A DNA stretch of 23,537 bases from the NCBI RefSeq assembly GCF_001949145.1, contig NW_019091739.1:35856-59392 (forward strand). Reading direction: 5' to 3'. Shown piece after piece: positions 1-10,534 of this stretch (within the stretch, counting starts at the first letter, position 1; each line of letters starts with the position of its first letter). The position numbers and the translations under genes were made by a program. Source of the stretch: Acanthaster planci (lineage: Eukaryota; Echinodermata; Asteroidea; Valvatida; Acanthasteridae). Below the pieces are notes generated by a model. That model worked only from the letters and a program-made list of their open reading frames with translations. It was not told where the DNA came from and ran no database searches.

Positions 1-43
1 CGGTCCGGCGGTATGTAGCAGACCCTGCAGCATCCAGACTTCA

Positions 44-96
44 GTTGCCTGATGAACGCTAGCAGCACTAGCAGCCGAAACGTCGCTACCAGCAAC
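44..96 (+). ncRNA. Hammerhead ribozyme-like motif (candidate)
   Basis: A perfect CTGATGA box (49-55) is followed by a 5-bp hairpin (GCTAG 58-62, loop CAGCA, CTAGC 68-72) and then CGAAACGTC (76-84). This is the order box 1, stem II, GAAA box, short stem III and cleavage-site C seen in type I hammerheads. Flanking bases 44-48 and 85-89 can form four of five stem I pairs. The stem II junction is not canonical: AC precedes and AGC follows the helix, where a direct G10.1-C11.1 pair is expected. Short-stem III hammerheads are known in Penelope-like retroelements, so this may be the end of such an element cut by the window edge. It could also be a decayed or chance match. Confidence 0.42.
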
Positions 97-3000
97 ACGA
101 CACCGCGAGTCATCGATTATCTTTTTACTGTATTTGTCATCCACCGCGGTGATTATGTTTATCTCTTCTATTAATACATTCTTTGTATTAAAGCCTCACA
201 CATTGGTCCACTGTAAATGAAAATCTGAGTGCAACTTTTATATGGTAAAGAGGTCAGGTACATTGTACATGTTGGTTTAGAAGCCCCACAACTACCATTT
301 GGTACATGTGTTTTCTCACCGGTCATTCTTGGCAAATGACTGTGGCTCCCTGGATTTCATCAGGACCTTACTCTGCGTTAAATCGGGACGGTTCAACTGT
401 ATCATATGATCCAGTGTCCGCATCACATTGACTTGCCTGATTAACGTAGTCGATGCAAAAGCATTTCCAAGTCACTCATTGTCCGACATGGTTTAATTTC
501 ACAGTTAAGTTTGAGCAAGTACACTGCTTCCATGGTTGGGCGCATTTGCCCGGTTTCGAAATAATGAAGAAGTCATATAATTGCAGAGCTGTAGTGTGAC
601 ATCATCAAAACAGGCTGCTATTGGATGCTTCTGGCGACTTCTGTTTTCATTTTGAGTGATATGAAGAATTTCAACTCATGCTTTTGATGGAAGTAGCAAT
701 TTTTATTTAGTATTTTACATACATGTAATAGATTGTTTTGAATATTACTGAATTAAAAAAAAATTACCAATGAATTACCAATGTGACTGATATTTAAGCT
801 TTATAATTCCTTTAAGATTAAAATTGTGTGTACAATTAAGCACAACTGTACATGGGCAATTCAGTGGAAATGTCAACCTGATGGTAAAAAATTGTTTTTT
901 GAAGCTTATTAACGGCATATTTCAAACACAATACTCAATTCTATTTTAATTGTGTATTTCACCAGAAACAATTATTAAATTGCCATTTCAGTGACATTTC
1001 ACCTATTAAGAGAATTTTGGAAATTTTTCTTGTACATGTATATTGTAATTCTTGCACAAAAAGCCTTGATTGAATGCATACCATTCCAAATAAAAAAAAT
1101 TAGCCCTTTACCACTTCGTGCCAGTGGCATTTCTAAACATTGATTCTCCTGGGTCAGGGTATTTTTTCATTTTTATCTGTTTTAAAATTCTTTAAAGGAT
1201 CCAGGAAATGAATTTTTCTTGAAATCAAGTTTGTGTATCTCTGTACTCTTCTTCCACGTATGAAGACTGTTTGACATCTTATTTGAGTTACGTGAACTGA
1301 ACGGTGCACTTTTTTAAACATTAAAATTTAACCAAGCATTTCTGGATAAGTGAGGATGCTTTTGCTTTGATGTAAATCCAGGAAGACATGGTTCAGGTTG
1401 CATGTTTTCATGTTCAAATTGTGAACCCCAAATTTGCTATCTGGGAACATTTCTGTGAAAAGAATTTTTGCTGGATTATTGCCATATGCTTACACAGCAA
1501 TAAACTGCCAAAGAAATGAAATCTGCCATCTCAGTGGTTAAAAGAATCTAGAAATTTTCTGAGCACAGATCAGTGCAACATTGAGATTCAGCGCCTTGGA
1601 TGACATCATACATGTAGTTATGCTCATGAATATGCAAAAAGCATTAACATAGAAACCAAAAAAGCAGCAAAATATGGTTCACAAAACAGACCTTTAAAAG
1701 CAGATTAATTGAAATCAAAAGATGCAATTTCAAGGGGTTTTTAGTAAGATTTATTAAAATATTTCTATTTCCTGGTTTCTTTTAAAATTTATACATGTAT
1801 CTTCATTTACTGGATACTTACTCCCACACGAATGAGTGTCTTGTGGCTACTCCAATCTGACAGACAAGATTTATTGACGCCGTATTTCAGCCAGGCCTGC
1901 CGCCTTGTAAAAAGAGCTCACATCATGCGGTGTTATGTTAATTTCTTTTGTTCCCCATACAGGCACAGTGCGCTGCTGACATCTTTTCAATAGGGGCCAG
2001 ATTAGCGTGTAGTGGTACTGTATGGCTCATCGCTGCAGCAGTGGAGTGCTTTTGTCCCTGGTTGTAATCTGCTTGCACTGAATGCCACAAACAGTGGTAT
2101 ACTGTTTCAAAACAATGGTGGATTATCTTCTCTATTGACAATGAAAACATGTTAATAATTCCCTGCTGCCTGTTCTTTTGGTATGAGTACAGTCTTTTGT
2201 TACAAGGCACGGTTCCCTTTTTCCGATTTTGGGCACCCCGGCTGTGCATATAAAGAATACGTGTGTGAAACCGGGCTCCTTGGCAGCAAGTGGTTAACTA
2301 CAAATCCTACAGATTTAAAATTTCGCTGAAATGATGTGGACTTCAGTCTGTTACTGAATTATCAAAAACATTTTTTATGCCATTTGAATAAATTAGATTC
2401 ATTTTCTTTTCTGGATTGTCTGTTATCACCAGTCAGTGAACAAATACGGAAAAGAAAATGCACACACCTGTTGTTTATTATCAAATTGACCATGGTAATA
2501 GACTGACTGACAGTAACAGGCTGACTTACATATACTGTATATATATGTACAAGTCTATGGCTCTAAATGCAAAGCACTAATTCTGGTTAAAGCGTATAGT
2601 TCTGCTGTGGTCCAAGGTGAATGGGTTTTTGTCACTGCTTTGACTGTATATTTTGTTTCCTCAAATTTTACATGATTGTTTGTGGGCATGCAGTACTTGA
2701 CATTGTGAACTTAAATTGGATGTGTTGTGACCTCCAGAAGAGGGTGCTTTATTAATTTTTTCCCCACATTTTTGGCAAAAAAATACAGTATTTTGGGCAG
2801 AACTTTTACATTTTGCATCCTAATGTATTCAAATATGGTACAAACAATCTTTAGGTGCGTACATGTACAAGTTCATTTAAACACTCTTCAGGCAACTATG
2901 GAGGTGCTTAATCAACTTCTGGGGCAAAAATCATACATTTTCACACTTTTTTTCCCAAATATTCAAGTTTTACATGTACTTTCTCTTTTGCAGCACAAAA

Positions 3001-3723
3001 GGGTTTTAAACCACCAAAAACTTAAAGAATCAGAACTTCAGAAAGAGTCTTGCATGTTGATATTGGTTTTTGGATGCATAATGTACATAAAGGTAGAGGA
3101 TGTCCGTCTGTTTCATGTACCATAGATGTCAGTCTGTTACTTACCATAGTCTTCATCCCACTGTTTTATCCAATAGAGATTTAGGGAAACCATCACCATG
3201 AATACATAGGAAGGACTTACCCCTGTGATGTCTTTAGCATACCATTACATTTTATTGACAAATATCAGAGAGTTTTGCCATTTGACACTAACCTACGGTA
3301 CATTAAAGCCAGGTTGCAAAAGTGTCATTTTGTTACTGTGGCAACAAATAAATTGATATGACTCCTGGAAAGAACTCATTTTGAGAGAAAAGAATGTAAA
3401 GCTACATGTACATGTACTTAGAATAAATCAAAATGCACTTTAGTTTAGGTCCTGACCTTACTGTAGTCACTTTACAGATTGAAAACATTATGAAAACACC
3501 TTCCGATGTCAGTCTGTTACCCGTGGAATTGCCCACATGTGCATGGGACCTGTCCACAATAAGACATACATCTGTGTGACATTCAATACAAATTTCCAGA
3601 ATTTTTGCCATTATTTTGCTTATATATGTCTTAACTTTTCTGATTGTTACCACAGAAAAGTAAAGATAAATTGACTAATATTTAAGAAGTTACAGAAGTT
3701 ATTCTTGAAGATATAATATTTCA
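97..3723. other. Upstream AT-rich DNA, no gene seen
   Basis: I see no coding region in this stretch on either strand. The longest frames show no recognisable domain, are AT-rich and have no splice context. It contains scattered TACATGTA-type octamers (for example near 1035, 1787 and 3405) and an exact 16-base direct repeat at 3125-3140 and 3505-3520. Regulatory DNA for TMA7 could lie here, but nothing in the sequence identifies it. Confidence 0.6.
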
Positions 3724-4059
3724 AGATGTACTTTGTGATGTTAAATTTAATTACGGGTTTTGCCCTTACTCTGACATATACGTAGTGCTTTTCCCACGAG
3801 CTTGGAAAACTTAACAAGCTTATTCAGGTGGGACTCGAACCCACGACCTCCTGCTTATTAGTGTAGACCACTCAACCACTGAGCTTGCCGGGGTTGGCTG
3901 GCCGGTCCAAGTCAGATATAGGCTACATGTAGCAGCAGGTACTACGAAACCATTTCTAGATGTACTTTGCGTTGGAAAGATGTTCGATTTAATTACGGGT
4001 TTTTTCCCTTACCTTGATGTACCCGCTGCTACATGTGCGTCTGACATGGACCGGCCAGC
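3724..4059. repeat. SINE-like composite with tRNA-derived head and inverted repeat
   Basis: The unit has three linked structures. A direct repeat starts AGATGTACTTTG and contains TTTAATTACGGGTTTT, at 3724 to about 3770 and at 3958 to about 4012. Between the copies lies a minus-strand tRNA-like block (3821-3889). An imperfect inverted repeat of about 40 nt (3897-3941 against 4020-4059, sharing GGCCGGTCC, GCTACATGT and AGCAGC) flanks the second copy. A tRNA-derived promoter joined to an unrelated body is the usual layout of a SINE. The paired direct repeats could be two overlapping copies or a partial tandem duplication. The family is not recognised. Confidence 0.5.
3821..3889 (-). pseudogene. 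tRNA-Ile-like sequence (SINE head)
   Basis: On the minus strand there is an A box (AGCTCAGTGG), an anticodon-loop-like CTAATAA in the position and context of tRNA-Ile(AAU), and a perfect B box (GGTTCGAGTCC) within a 5-bp T stem (GTGGG/CCCAC, 3828-3844). The bases expected to form the acceptor stem (GGCAAGC at the 5' side and CTGAATA at the 3' side) do not pair. A working tRNA is therefore unlikely, and this is better read as the RNA polymerase III promoter head of a SINE or a tRNA pseudogene. Confidence 0.6.
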
Positions 4060-4398
4060 TCTTCAAGCTTGGTGGTCTGTTTACAAGACATGCAGGTAAT
4101 GTGCATTGTAGTCTGCATGCCAATCTTAAAAAGTACTCATAACAAAAATGTATTACCGTATATATATATCAAATAAGCCAGGTTGTTAATTCAGTGAGGA
4201 AAGCTCATTTAGAATGAAAGCACCAGGCAACACACCCATTCAGACATGTTCAGTGAGTGGATGAGTTGGCATACAGTCAAGATGCATGTGGAACTGATCT
4301 CACATACATGTACAAACACTTGTGTACACTGATTAGTCTTAATAACCTGCTTTGTTGTGTACTGTTTGAATACCAAATTACATTTAGCAATTGGTGTA

Positions 4399-4502
4399 GG
4401 GGTCTATTGTGTTTTGTAAACCAGCCGAAAGGGGCAAATGGTACTTGAGGCCAAGCCGAAAGTGCCATTTACCCCCGAGGGTGTATAAAACCCATGGACC
4501 CC
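4399..4502. mobile_element. Small palindromic MITE-like element
   Basis: The first and last 24 or so bases are imperfect inverted repeats: the left end starts GGGGTCTATTGTGTTTTG and the reverse complement of the right end starts GGGGTCCATGGGTTTTA. The interior repeats AGCCGAAAG and is itself partly self-complementary (GGCAAATGGTAC against GTGCCATTTACC). The whole 104 bp could fold into a long hairpin. No clear target duplication is visible and no coding capacity exists. The superfamily cannot be told from the sequence. Confidence 0.4.
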
Positions 4503-5074
4503 ATTATTGCAGGCAATAATTGTTTTGTTATACCATGGTCATAGATTACTGTACGCTGCAATGGTCTTATACAAATATATATTTTATTGCAAGATGAATA
4601 AAACACTTTGACAAATTAAAAAATATGAACAGTAAATGAGACATTAAATATCAAAGAAAATTATTGGTTGTGATGTCCTTTTTTACCTATTCTTTTTTTT
4701 TTGGTGGGAGGAGAAAGATTGAAGAGAAGATGAGAAGAAACAGTGGCATGAGCATTTTATACAAACAGCAATGAAGCAGCAGATTTCCCCATGGCCTAAC
4801 GTGATATGCAAGCCATAGCTACAAGTACATGTATTTGCTCCTGTAAAAGTATACCCCACCGGCAAAGAATTGACACATGTACTTTGTGAGCATGAATTAT
4901 GAGATGTATTATGAGCTTGACTCAAGTAATTTTAGGGTGTATGCGGATTTGCAAATCTGTGTTTGGGAAAATGTTTGCATTTACTGTACATGAAGGTGAG
5001 GTTATATGGACATGTTTACAGAGGTATTTTATTATTAAAAATGTACTTTTCAGTCACGAAATTCATTTTTATTT
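4503..5074. other. Upstream flank of TMA7, no gene seen
   Basis: This is AT-rich DNA with a T-rich run near 4690-4701 and scattered TACATGTA-type words (for example near 4825). No coding region, RNA gene or clear TATA box at the expected distance from 5075 was found. If transcription starts near 5075, the core promoter lies at the right end of this stretch. Confidence 0.45.
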
Positions 5075-5088
5075 CCTCTTTTTCCCAG
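5075..5088 (+). promoter_or_regulatory. Pyrimidine tract: 5' TOP start or 3' splice site
   Basis: CCTCTTTTTCCCAG lies about 52 bases upstream of the TMA7 start codon. Two readings are possible. It may be a terminal oligopyrimidine transcription start, as found in many genes of the translation apparatus, which would give a 5' UTR of about 65 bases. It could instead be a polypyrimidine tract and AG acceptor ending an intron in the 5' UTR; a second acceptor-like sequence ends at 5111 (AACTTTTCAG). The genomic sequence alone cannot decide. Confidence 0.3.
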
Positions 5089-5139
5089 TTGGACCTCTCC
5101 TAACTTTTCAGTACAGTGAAGGTCGACCCAGGTTGCAAT

Positions 5140-5155
5140 ATGTCTGGTAGAGAAG
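5140..5155 (+). CDS. TMA7: TMA7 coding exon 1 (N-terminus)
   Basis: TMA7 is a very small, lysine-rich, conserved eukaryotic protein of about 64 residues associated with ribosomes and translation. This exon encodes MSGRE plus the first base of a glycine codon. The ATG has A at -3 (5137). The donor is G|GTTGGT after 5155 (phase 1); the intron must start here for the next exon to join in frame. Joined to 14648-14703 it gives MSGRE followed by GGKKKPLKQAKKEKKELDE, which matches the animal TMA7 N-terminus residue for residue over most of its length. An exon of only 16 coding bases would be missed by ORF-based annotation. The GTTGGT donor is weaker than consensus. The call rests on the match to the family over the two joined exons. 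Confidence 0.85.
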
Positions 5156-7222
5156 GTTGGTAATTCAGCATTTGATTTTTCCCTCTCTTAGTTACTCTTT
5201 AAGCAGTTGTGGATTTGAATCTATAGAATATTGAGCTTGTTAAATTATTTAAAGAATTCACATATTTTTCTAGGTACATGTTTTAAAAGTCAAGATAATT
5301 TCTTATGTCTCCAGTTCTGCAATCTTTTATTTTTAATATGGCCCAAAATAAAAACTGTCCTTTTTAAAAAATTAACCTCTCTCCTATGCAAAGTACACAT
5401 GCATGTTTGAGAAAGCCATGCTCTTGTCAAAGGAAGAAGCTCTAATGACAAGAATTAAGAATCACAAGTGTAGGCACATAAATGAATGTGTTCCCTATGA
5501 AACTCAATTGATTACAGTTAACCCTCATTGTGAACTGTTTGAATTCCAGTTCAGTGTGAATGTACATGTCAATCATCTGTCCTGACTGAACTGTGCAGGC
5601 TTCCATGGGGAAATGTTTGTGTGAGATAAATTTGGTGAAACATGAAATATTATGGAAAAGCATCATTTACAACTTACGAACAAAAGGGCAGATCTAGAGG
5701 TTAGTAGGACATCTCCCCCACCCCCAAAGTTTTTAAAGAAAATGACAGGTGATTTTTTTTAATTAATTTTGATTGCCTCCCAAAAGCATGTTCATGTATG
5801 TAAAGGCCTCTGAAATTCAGCCAAACCCTTTACAAAGGCCATAGGAGCAGGTTTTGCCTTTTTTAATCGGGAAAAAAATTTGTTTAAATTGAATTGGAAT
5901 TTTTTAAATTCAAGGCAAGTCGGCAAAATTACTTGTATCTTTCCCAGTGCAGACAAATTTAGCTTGATTGGTGGTAATATTCTTCTATTTTTTCTTTTAT
6001 TATGAAATCAAAACAATATGATTTAAAGAGATTCCATGTGGCAATTTAAAACACCTTCAATCTTAGCAGTCCCCAATCCTCCAATTTCAATATGAAAGAG
6101 ACAACACCACATTAAAAAACACACCTTGAGTGCCACCAGACTTTACAAATGAAAATAATATGGTCGGAAGCTGTCACTAGACAACACTGAATGAACAAAG
6201 GACTACACTGCCAACAGTCAACGCTAAATAAAAGAAGGACAATGCGGAATGAAGGAAGGACAATGTCATGCCAAAAAACCCAGAGGGTGCTATTTTTTAT
6301 CATAATGCATTCTGGATGCAACCCATGGCATCAATGTTTTATTACCTTTGGGTAACCTTTGCATGTCCTGCAGCCTTAACCTCTTTGTAGGCTCAGCCCA
6401 TATGCTAAAACTGACTTTAAGTACGCCATTGTGAATACCAGGCTTGCACATGTCCATAGGTACGCACAAAACTACATGTACTACTAGTAGTGTGTGTTTT
6501 AACTGTCTGTGCTACGAGGAACAGTACAAATTTTATGGATGTGTATGGAAGTGATCAAAAAACTTATTATAAGAACAAGCAAGACTGGAATAGATCATAA
6601 AACAGCGTTAAAACTTTCATTGACAACCCTGTCAAACTAGTGAAAGCTGCTACTCTGTTCTTAAAATGGACTAATATGGGAAGTCCTGGGATGCAGGATC
6701 ATTACACAAAATTTTGGTGGATACACAGAGCAAGGATTTGATGGATTGTTGTGACTCAAAGACCACTGGAGATGGCACATCTTCGAAAATCAGATTTATT
6801 GAGCTTTTGATTCCCTTCCAGTGGAAAAAATTCATATGGGTTTAATTTTTAGTGTAACCGTGTTTTGTTTTCACTCTTTGCACGTAAGACTTTTTGAATT
6901 TTCCACTCATCTACTTGTACATGTATATTCTGTTGACAAGGCATTAATCTCCATTGTAAATGCTGTCTTTAAATTAGTACAACCATTGGGTTGCTCTTTT
7001 GTTCGTCTCTTGAGATCTAAATAAGGATTGGATCTCAATGCAAAAAGAAGTGACCTTTGATCACAGTTTTACACTGTGCAGTACTTGCATCCCTCAGGGA
7101 GCAGATGGAATGAAGGAAAATTTTAGTTTAACAATAATCATGCGGATACCTTTTTGAACTTGGGTTTGTATAAACTGGAATGCAACCCATCCAAACATTT
7201 GACCTGGAGTGAATGTCCTTCG

Positions 7223-8154
7223 CAGTGTTGTATCTGAGACCTTGATGTCCGAGACCAAGACCGAGACCAAGGCATACGAGACTCAGACCAAGACCTAGAC
7301 CTACTCCTTCAAGACCAAGACCAGGACTTCGAGACTGAGACCATGACATCCGAGACCGATACAAACCATAAACCAATGTTTAGTTTTTACCAAAAGGTAA
7401 ATAGGGACAAACATATGGTCTTACACTAAAGTACAAAAGAAATAAAATGAAAATATTAGCATAAACTCACACACAGAGATAGGTCATCATAGGTCCTTAA
7501 TGTTTTGCTGATTGGAGGTTTCAAGAGCTGACGATGTCGCAACGTGTACCGTAACGAAACTACTAAAACAACACGTACCACATACAACATGGAATGAAAG
7601 CACTTTCAGACGTGCACACAGTTCATAGCGTGCACACACACACACACAGACTAGTTCTCGTCCCAGCCCTACATTCAGCAGGAGACTACGTAGGGAAGAG
7701 GAACCAGTCTAGTGTGCAAATTCAACTACTCACAATGTCATCTCCATGGTGTCAAGCAGCACGGCTACTCTGGATTGGAAATAAAGTAACAACTTGAGGC
7801 AAGGTTGCATCATGCTACATTGACTAGTCTTCATTCCAGCATCGATTTCATTGTTTATTGGAAAAATCTGAACATTACTGTGTTGTATTTATATCAGTGG
7901 TTCAAGATTTGACTCGAGCGGAGGTAATTTTGTCTTTTGCAACCACGTGCATGTGTGGTAGCTAGATGCGCATTTTGTTATGGTCTTGACTGGTCTCGAG
8001 GGAGAGACCCGAGACTGTGGCATCTGAGACCGAGACCAAGACCGAGACTGGCACTTTCGAGACTGAGACCAGCCCTCCCAAGACCGAGACTTTGACAGGG
8101 CGAGACCGAGACCGCAAAAAAAGTCCCAAAATGGTCTCAAGACCTACAACACTG
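7223..8154. mobile_element. Non-autonomous hAT-type element A
   Basis: The element starts CAGTGTTGTATCTGAGACC and ends GACCTACAACACTG, giving terminal inverted repeats CAGTGTTGTA/TACAACACTG with one mismatch (the reverse complement of the right end reads CAGTGTTGTAGG). It is flanked by an 8-bp target duplication, GTCCTTCG (7215-7222) and GTCTTTCG (8155-8162), with one difference. Terminal CAGTG and an 8-bp duplication are hallmarks of the hAT superfamily. Both ends carry degenerate hexamer arrays of the type CGAGACCAAGAC (about 7230-7360 and 8000-8120). The 0.6-kb centre contains a (CA)8 run and no transposase domain, so the copy depends on a transposase supplied elsewhere. Confidence 0.82.
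7633..7648. repeat. (CA)8 microsatellite
   Basis: Eight uninterrupted CA units lie within the central part of hAT-type element A. Confidence 0.9.
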
Positions 8155-8162
8155 GTCTTTCG

Positions 8163-9359
8163 TTCATTTGGTATTGACTGTTGACAGTATTGTCCTTGGT
8201 TCGTGCAGCGTTGTCAGTTGACAGTTTCCAACCGCATTATTTTCAAGTTGTATAGTCCTGTGCACGCAAGGTGTATCATTTTAATGCCGGTGTTGTTTTT
8301 TTCATTCCCTTCCTGTCCTTTTGGTTTGTCATCATTTTTCGGTTTGCCGATTTCGTTAGTTTGGCTGCTGTCTTTTTGAACATAACCATAGTGAGCCCTC
8401 TATTCCCATAATGCATTGCAGTACCATCGCCATGTTTTTCTCAGCGCCACTGCTAACGGACATCATTTTGGGCAATTTTAGTTTTTCGAGTTTCCGCTCT
8501 CGCTCCACGTTCCTGTGGTGTCTTAATCAACTGTAACAGATATGTATAAACAATAAACTGTAGTATCTGTATATTTACCTATTATTCTCAACCCTTGCTA
8601 CGGAGGACTGCTACTACCGCAACATTGTGTGAGGATTAGTGCATTCCACACATACTGTCTATTCGCCATGCAGCTGCTGGTTCAATGGGGCCTGCTGCTG
8701 GACAACGCTCTCCATTCATGGCATGCCACAGCCCAGCAGTCGTCAAAATAATCGCGCTGTTAAGAGGTTAAATGTGTGTTGTTTGTTTTTGTGCGGTATT
8801 TTTCTCTCTCTCTTTGTATGTGCGTACTCGTAGGATGTAGGATGACTCGTGCCAACTAGCAATATTAGAGGGTCAAACGGGCAACCTGGGCCAGTTGGGG
8901 GCTTAATAAGTTCAACGGTCCCCAACTTTCCCCACAGCACGACAAGAGTCAGTCAGCAGTAGGATCGAGGTGCTATGTTCCAAGTCGATACTCGTGATTA
9001 TCGTGCTAATGATTACCATCACAAGTTCTGGTTAGAACCGGGGTAAGCCAACAACCACACTGGGGGAATGAACTGTGGTACGTGCAGTCTGAATGCTCTG
9101 CAAACATGATCTAGAGCAGGAGCGTCTTGATGAGCCTGTCATGGACTGCGTACAAAGTGAATAGCCAAAAACCACAGCTAGACTTGGTTTGTGCAAACGC
9201 AGGACCAGACGGGGAACAAGGGCAGGAAAAGCGCTTTAAGATCAAAATGTCCGTTGTTTAAAATCTGTGTGTATGGAAATCGTGTTAAACCTGCGGCACC
9301 AACAGACCTGGAGCCTGCCAGCTCGGGCTATTAGGCACTAACATCTGCCCCCGCATCTG
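8163..9359. other. No gene; includes a ZNF143-like site and likely LINE 5' sequence
   Basis: No host exon is seen. Positions 8388-8445 carry a factor-binding-like block listed separately. From about 8880 on, the DNA is less AT-rich, and a short frame just upstream of 9360 runs straight into the endonuclease relic. This segment may therefore be the 5' part of the same LINE, although no ORF1 domain can be recognised. Confidence 0.4.
8403..8420 (+). promoter_or_regulatory. ZNF143/Staf-like binding site, perfect consensus match
   Basis: TTCCCATAATGCATTGCA fits every position of the Staf/ZNF143 consensus (YWCCCRNMATNCMYYRCR). It is followed at 8429-8436 by GCCATGTT, a YY1-like core (CCAT). A related block in the opposite orientation occurs at 13864-13881, and similarity between the two extends over about 50 bases, so the site belongs to a dispersed repeat. 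Binding is not shown. Confidence 0.45.
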
Positions 9360-10110
9360 TGACCATTGGAACATTAAATGCTCAAACTCTCAAGAAAGAC
9401 TACCGACTGTATGAGCTGACCAAACTCTGTAAAACTCTGACATAATTGGGATTCAAGAACATGACAGGGTTTTGGACAGGCCTACCATGTGCATTGACGT
9501 TTGATGTGGCTGGAAAGCATATCTTACCACTGCCCTTGCATGGACCCATGGGGGTGTGGGTCTCCTGATCTCGCCCAGAGTCAACCAAACTGTACTAAAG
9601 GTAGAATCATTACACAATTGAATAATCTCAACAACTGTTCAACTGAACAACAAGTGCTTGCACCTGATAAACTGTCATATGGCAACCACCTGTACTGCTG
9701 ACATTACTGAGACCAACGATTGTATCGACATTGTTGGGGTTACCTGGCCTTGAAACCACATCGCGACATAATGGCATTTGTCTGTGATCTAAACGCTGAT
9801 TTTCCACCGCATGGTTTAACTGTGAAGAATAGCTACCAGCAAGAAGTTCGTGCTCGCTCAACACCTCATGTTGAAGCCGTCTCAGACTTTGTTGTTGGCA
9901 GCAATCTATTGGCATGTTTGGTGTCATGCGACAGCACTGTTCCCAGTTGCAGACTTTTCATCCACCACGTAACCGAAGGTGTCTGCTAGACTACATTTTC
10001 ATGAATAAGAAATGGACACATTTCATACTAAAGGTACGTAACATCAACTCACAATGCGTTCGCTCACATCACACACTTGTAAAGTGCACACTCGAACAGT
10101 CTTAGATTAT
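9360..10110 (+). pseudogene. LINE-type AP endonuclease relic
   Basis: Several conserved blocks of an apurinic-type endonuclease from a non-LTR retrotransposon appear in order but in shifting frames. TIGTLNAQTL with YELTKLCK opens the domain (9362-9436). DIIGIQEHD carries the metal-binding Glu (about 9438-9465, one frame over). CDLNADFPPHG corresponds to the GDFNA block (about 9783-9810). LDYIFMNKKW (about 9987-10017) and SHHTLVKCTLEQS (about 10068-10104) close the domain, with the usual SDH changed to SHH. Frameshifts and stops between blocks make it non-functional. No LINE reverse transcriptase follows; a PLE piece begins about 330 bases later. The intervening 10111-10440 shows nothing recognisable. 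The clade is not assigned. Confidence 0.7.
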
Positions 10111-10441
10111 GGGGGCCAACGAAACACACATACACACGACAGAGTGAGGAGCTTATACATCAAATAACCAGGAAGATTTCACAACACTATGAGGCGGGAC
10201 GAAGCCAAGCAGTCTGGCGAGCTAGATCACTGGCAAAAAAGTGTGACCCACTGCCATCTTCACTGCTGAGTCCATGGAAGACTGGCTATCGAAATACATG
10301 TTGCTGGCTACTTTCGTGGGCTCTTGAATATCTGGTCCCTTGAACTGGATCTGTCGCTGGATGGACTGCTGCACCAGACATCAATGTCAGCGCTGTCACA
10401 AATGACAAACTCCGCAAGGCTGCCCAACAAACCCCAAGAAA

Positions 10442-10534
10442 ATGGATACATTTCAGTATCTTACTCGAGATTCAGCCCACCCTAAGTCAGTATTTGGCAG
10501 ATTAATCAAGGGAGAAGTTGTGAGATATAAACGT
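10442..10534 (+). pseudogene. PLE reverse transcriptase relic, part 1 (split by hAT)
   Basis: The frame reads MDTFQYLTRDSAHPKSVFGR and then LIKGEVVRYKR. This resembles the post-catalytic block of Penelope-like element reverse transcriptases, in which a TDxHQYL-type motif, a conserved His-Pro and an LRxRRIC-type motif occur in this spacing. The frame is cut at 10534 by the hAT-type element and resumes at the far target duplication with ICTHSKDF. Catalytic motifs upstream (YADD block) are missing. A related LINE-like origin cannot be fully excluded. Confidence 0.6.

Noticed and set aside
1938-2249. A 103-codon frame on the minus strand
   Set aside because: It shows no motif, and its Cys/His content shows no zinc-finger spacing. 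Probably chance.
2727-3125. A 132-codon open frame upstream of TMA7
   Set aside because: It has no recognisable domain, is rich in Phe/Leu/His/Val as expected of translated AT-rich DNA, and shows no splice or Kozak support. Treated as chance.
3821-3889. Functional tRNA-Ile gene
   Set aside because: The acceptor stem does not pair and the block is embedded in a larger repeat, so a SINE head or pseudogene fits better.
7128-7376. Gly/Leu-repeat protein (GLGLGLGLS-type) on the minus strand
   Set aside because: It is only the translation of the degenerate hexamer array at the left end of hAT-type element A.
7223-8154. CRISPR array or satellite at the GAGACC repeats
   Set aside because: Repeats are irregular hexamers without fixed spacers, and the block ends in hAT-type inverted repeats with an 8-bp duplication. 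The DNA is eukaryotic.
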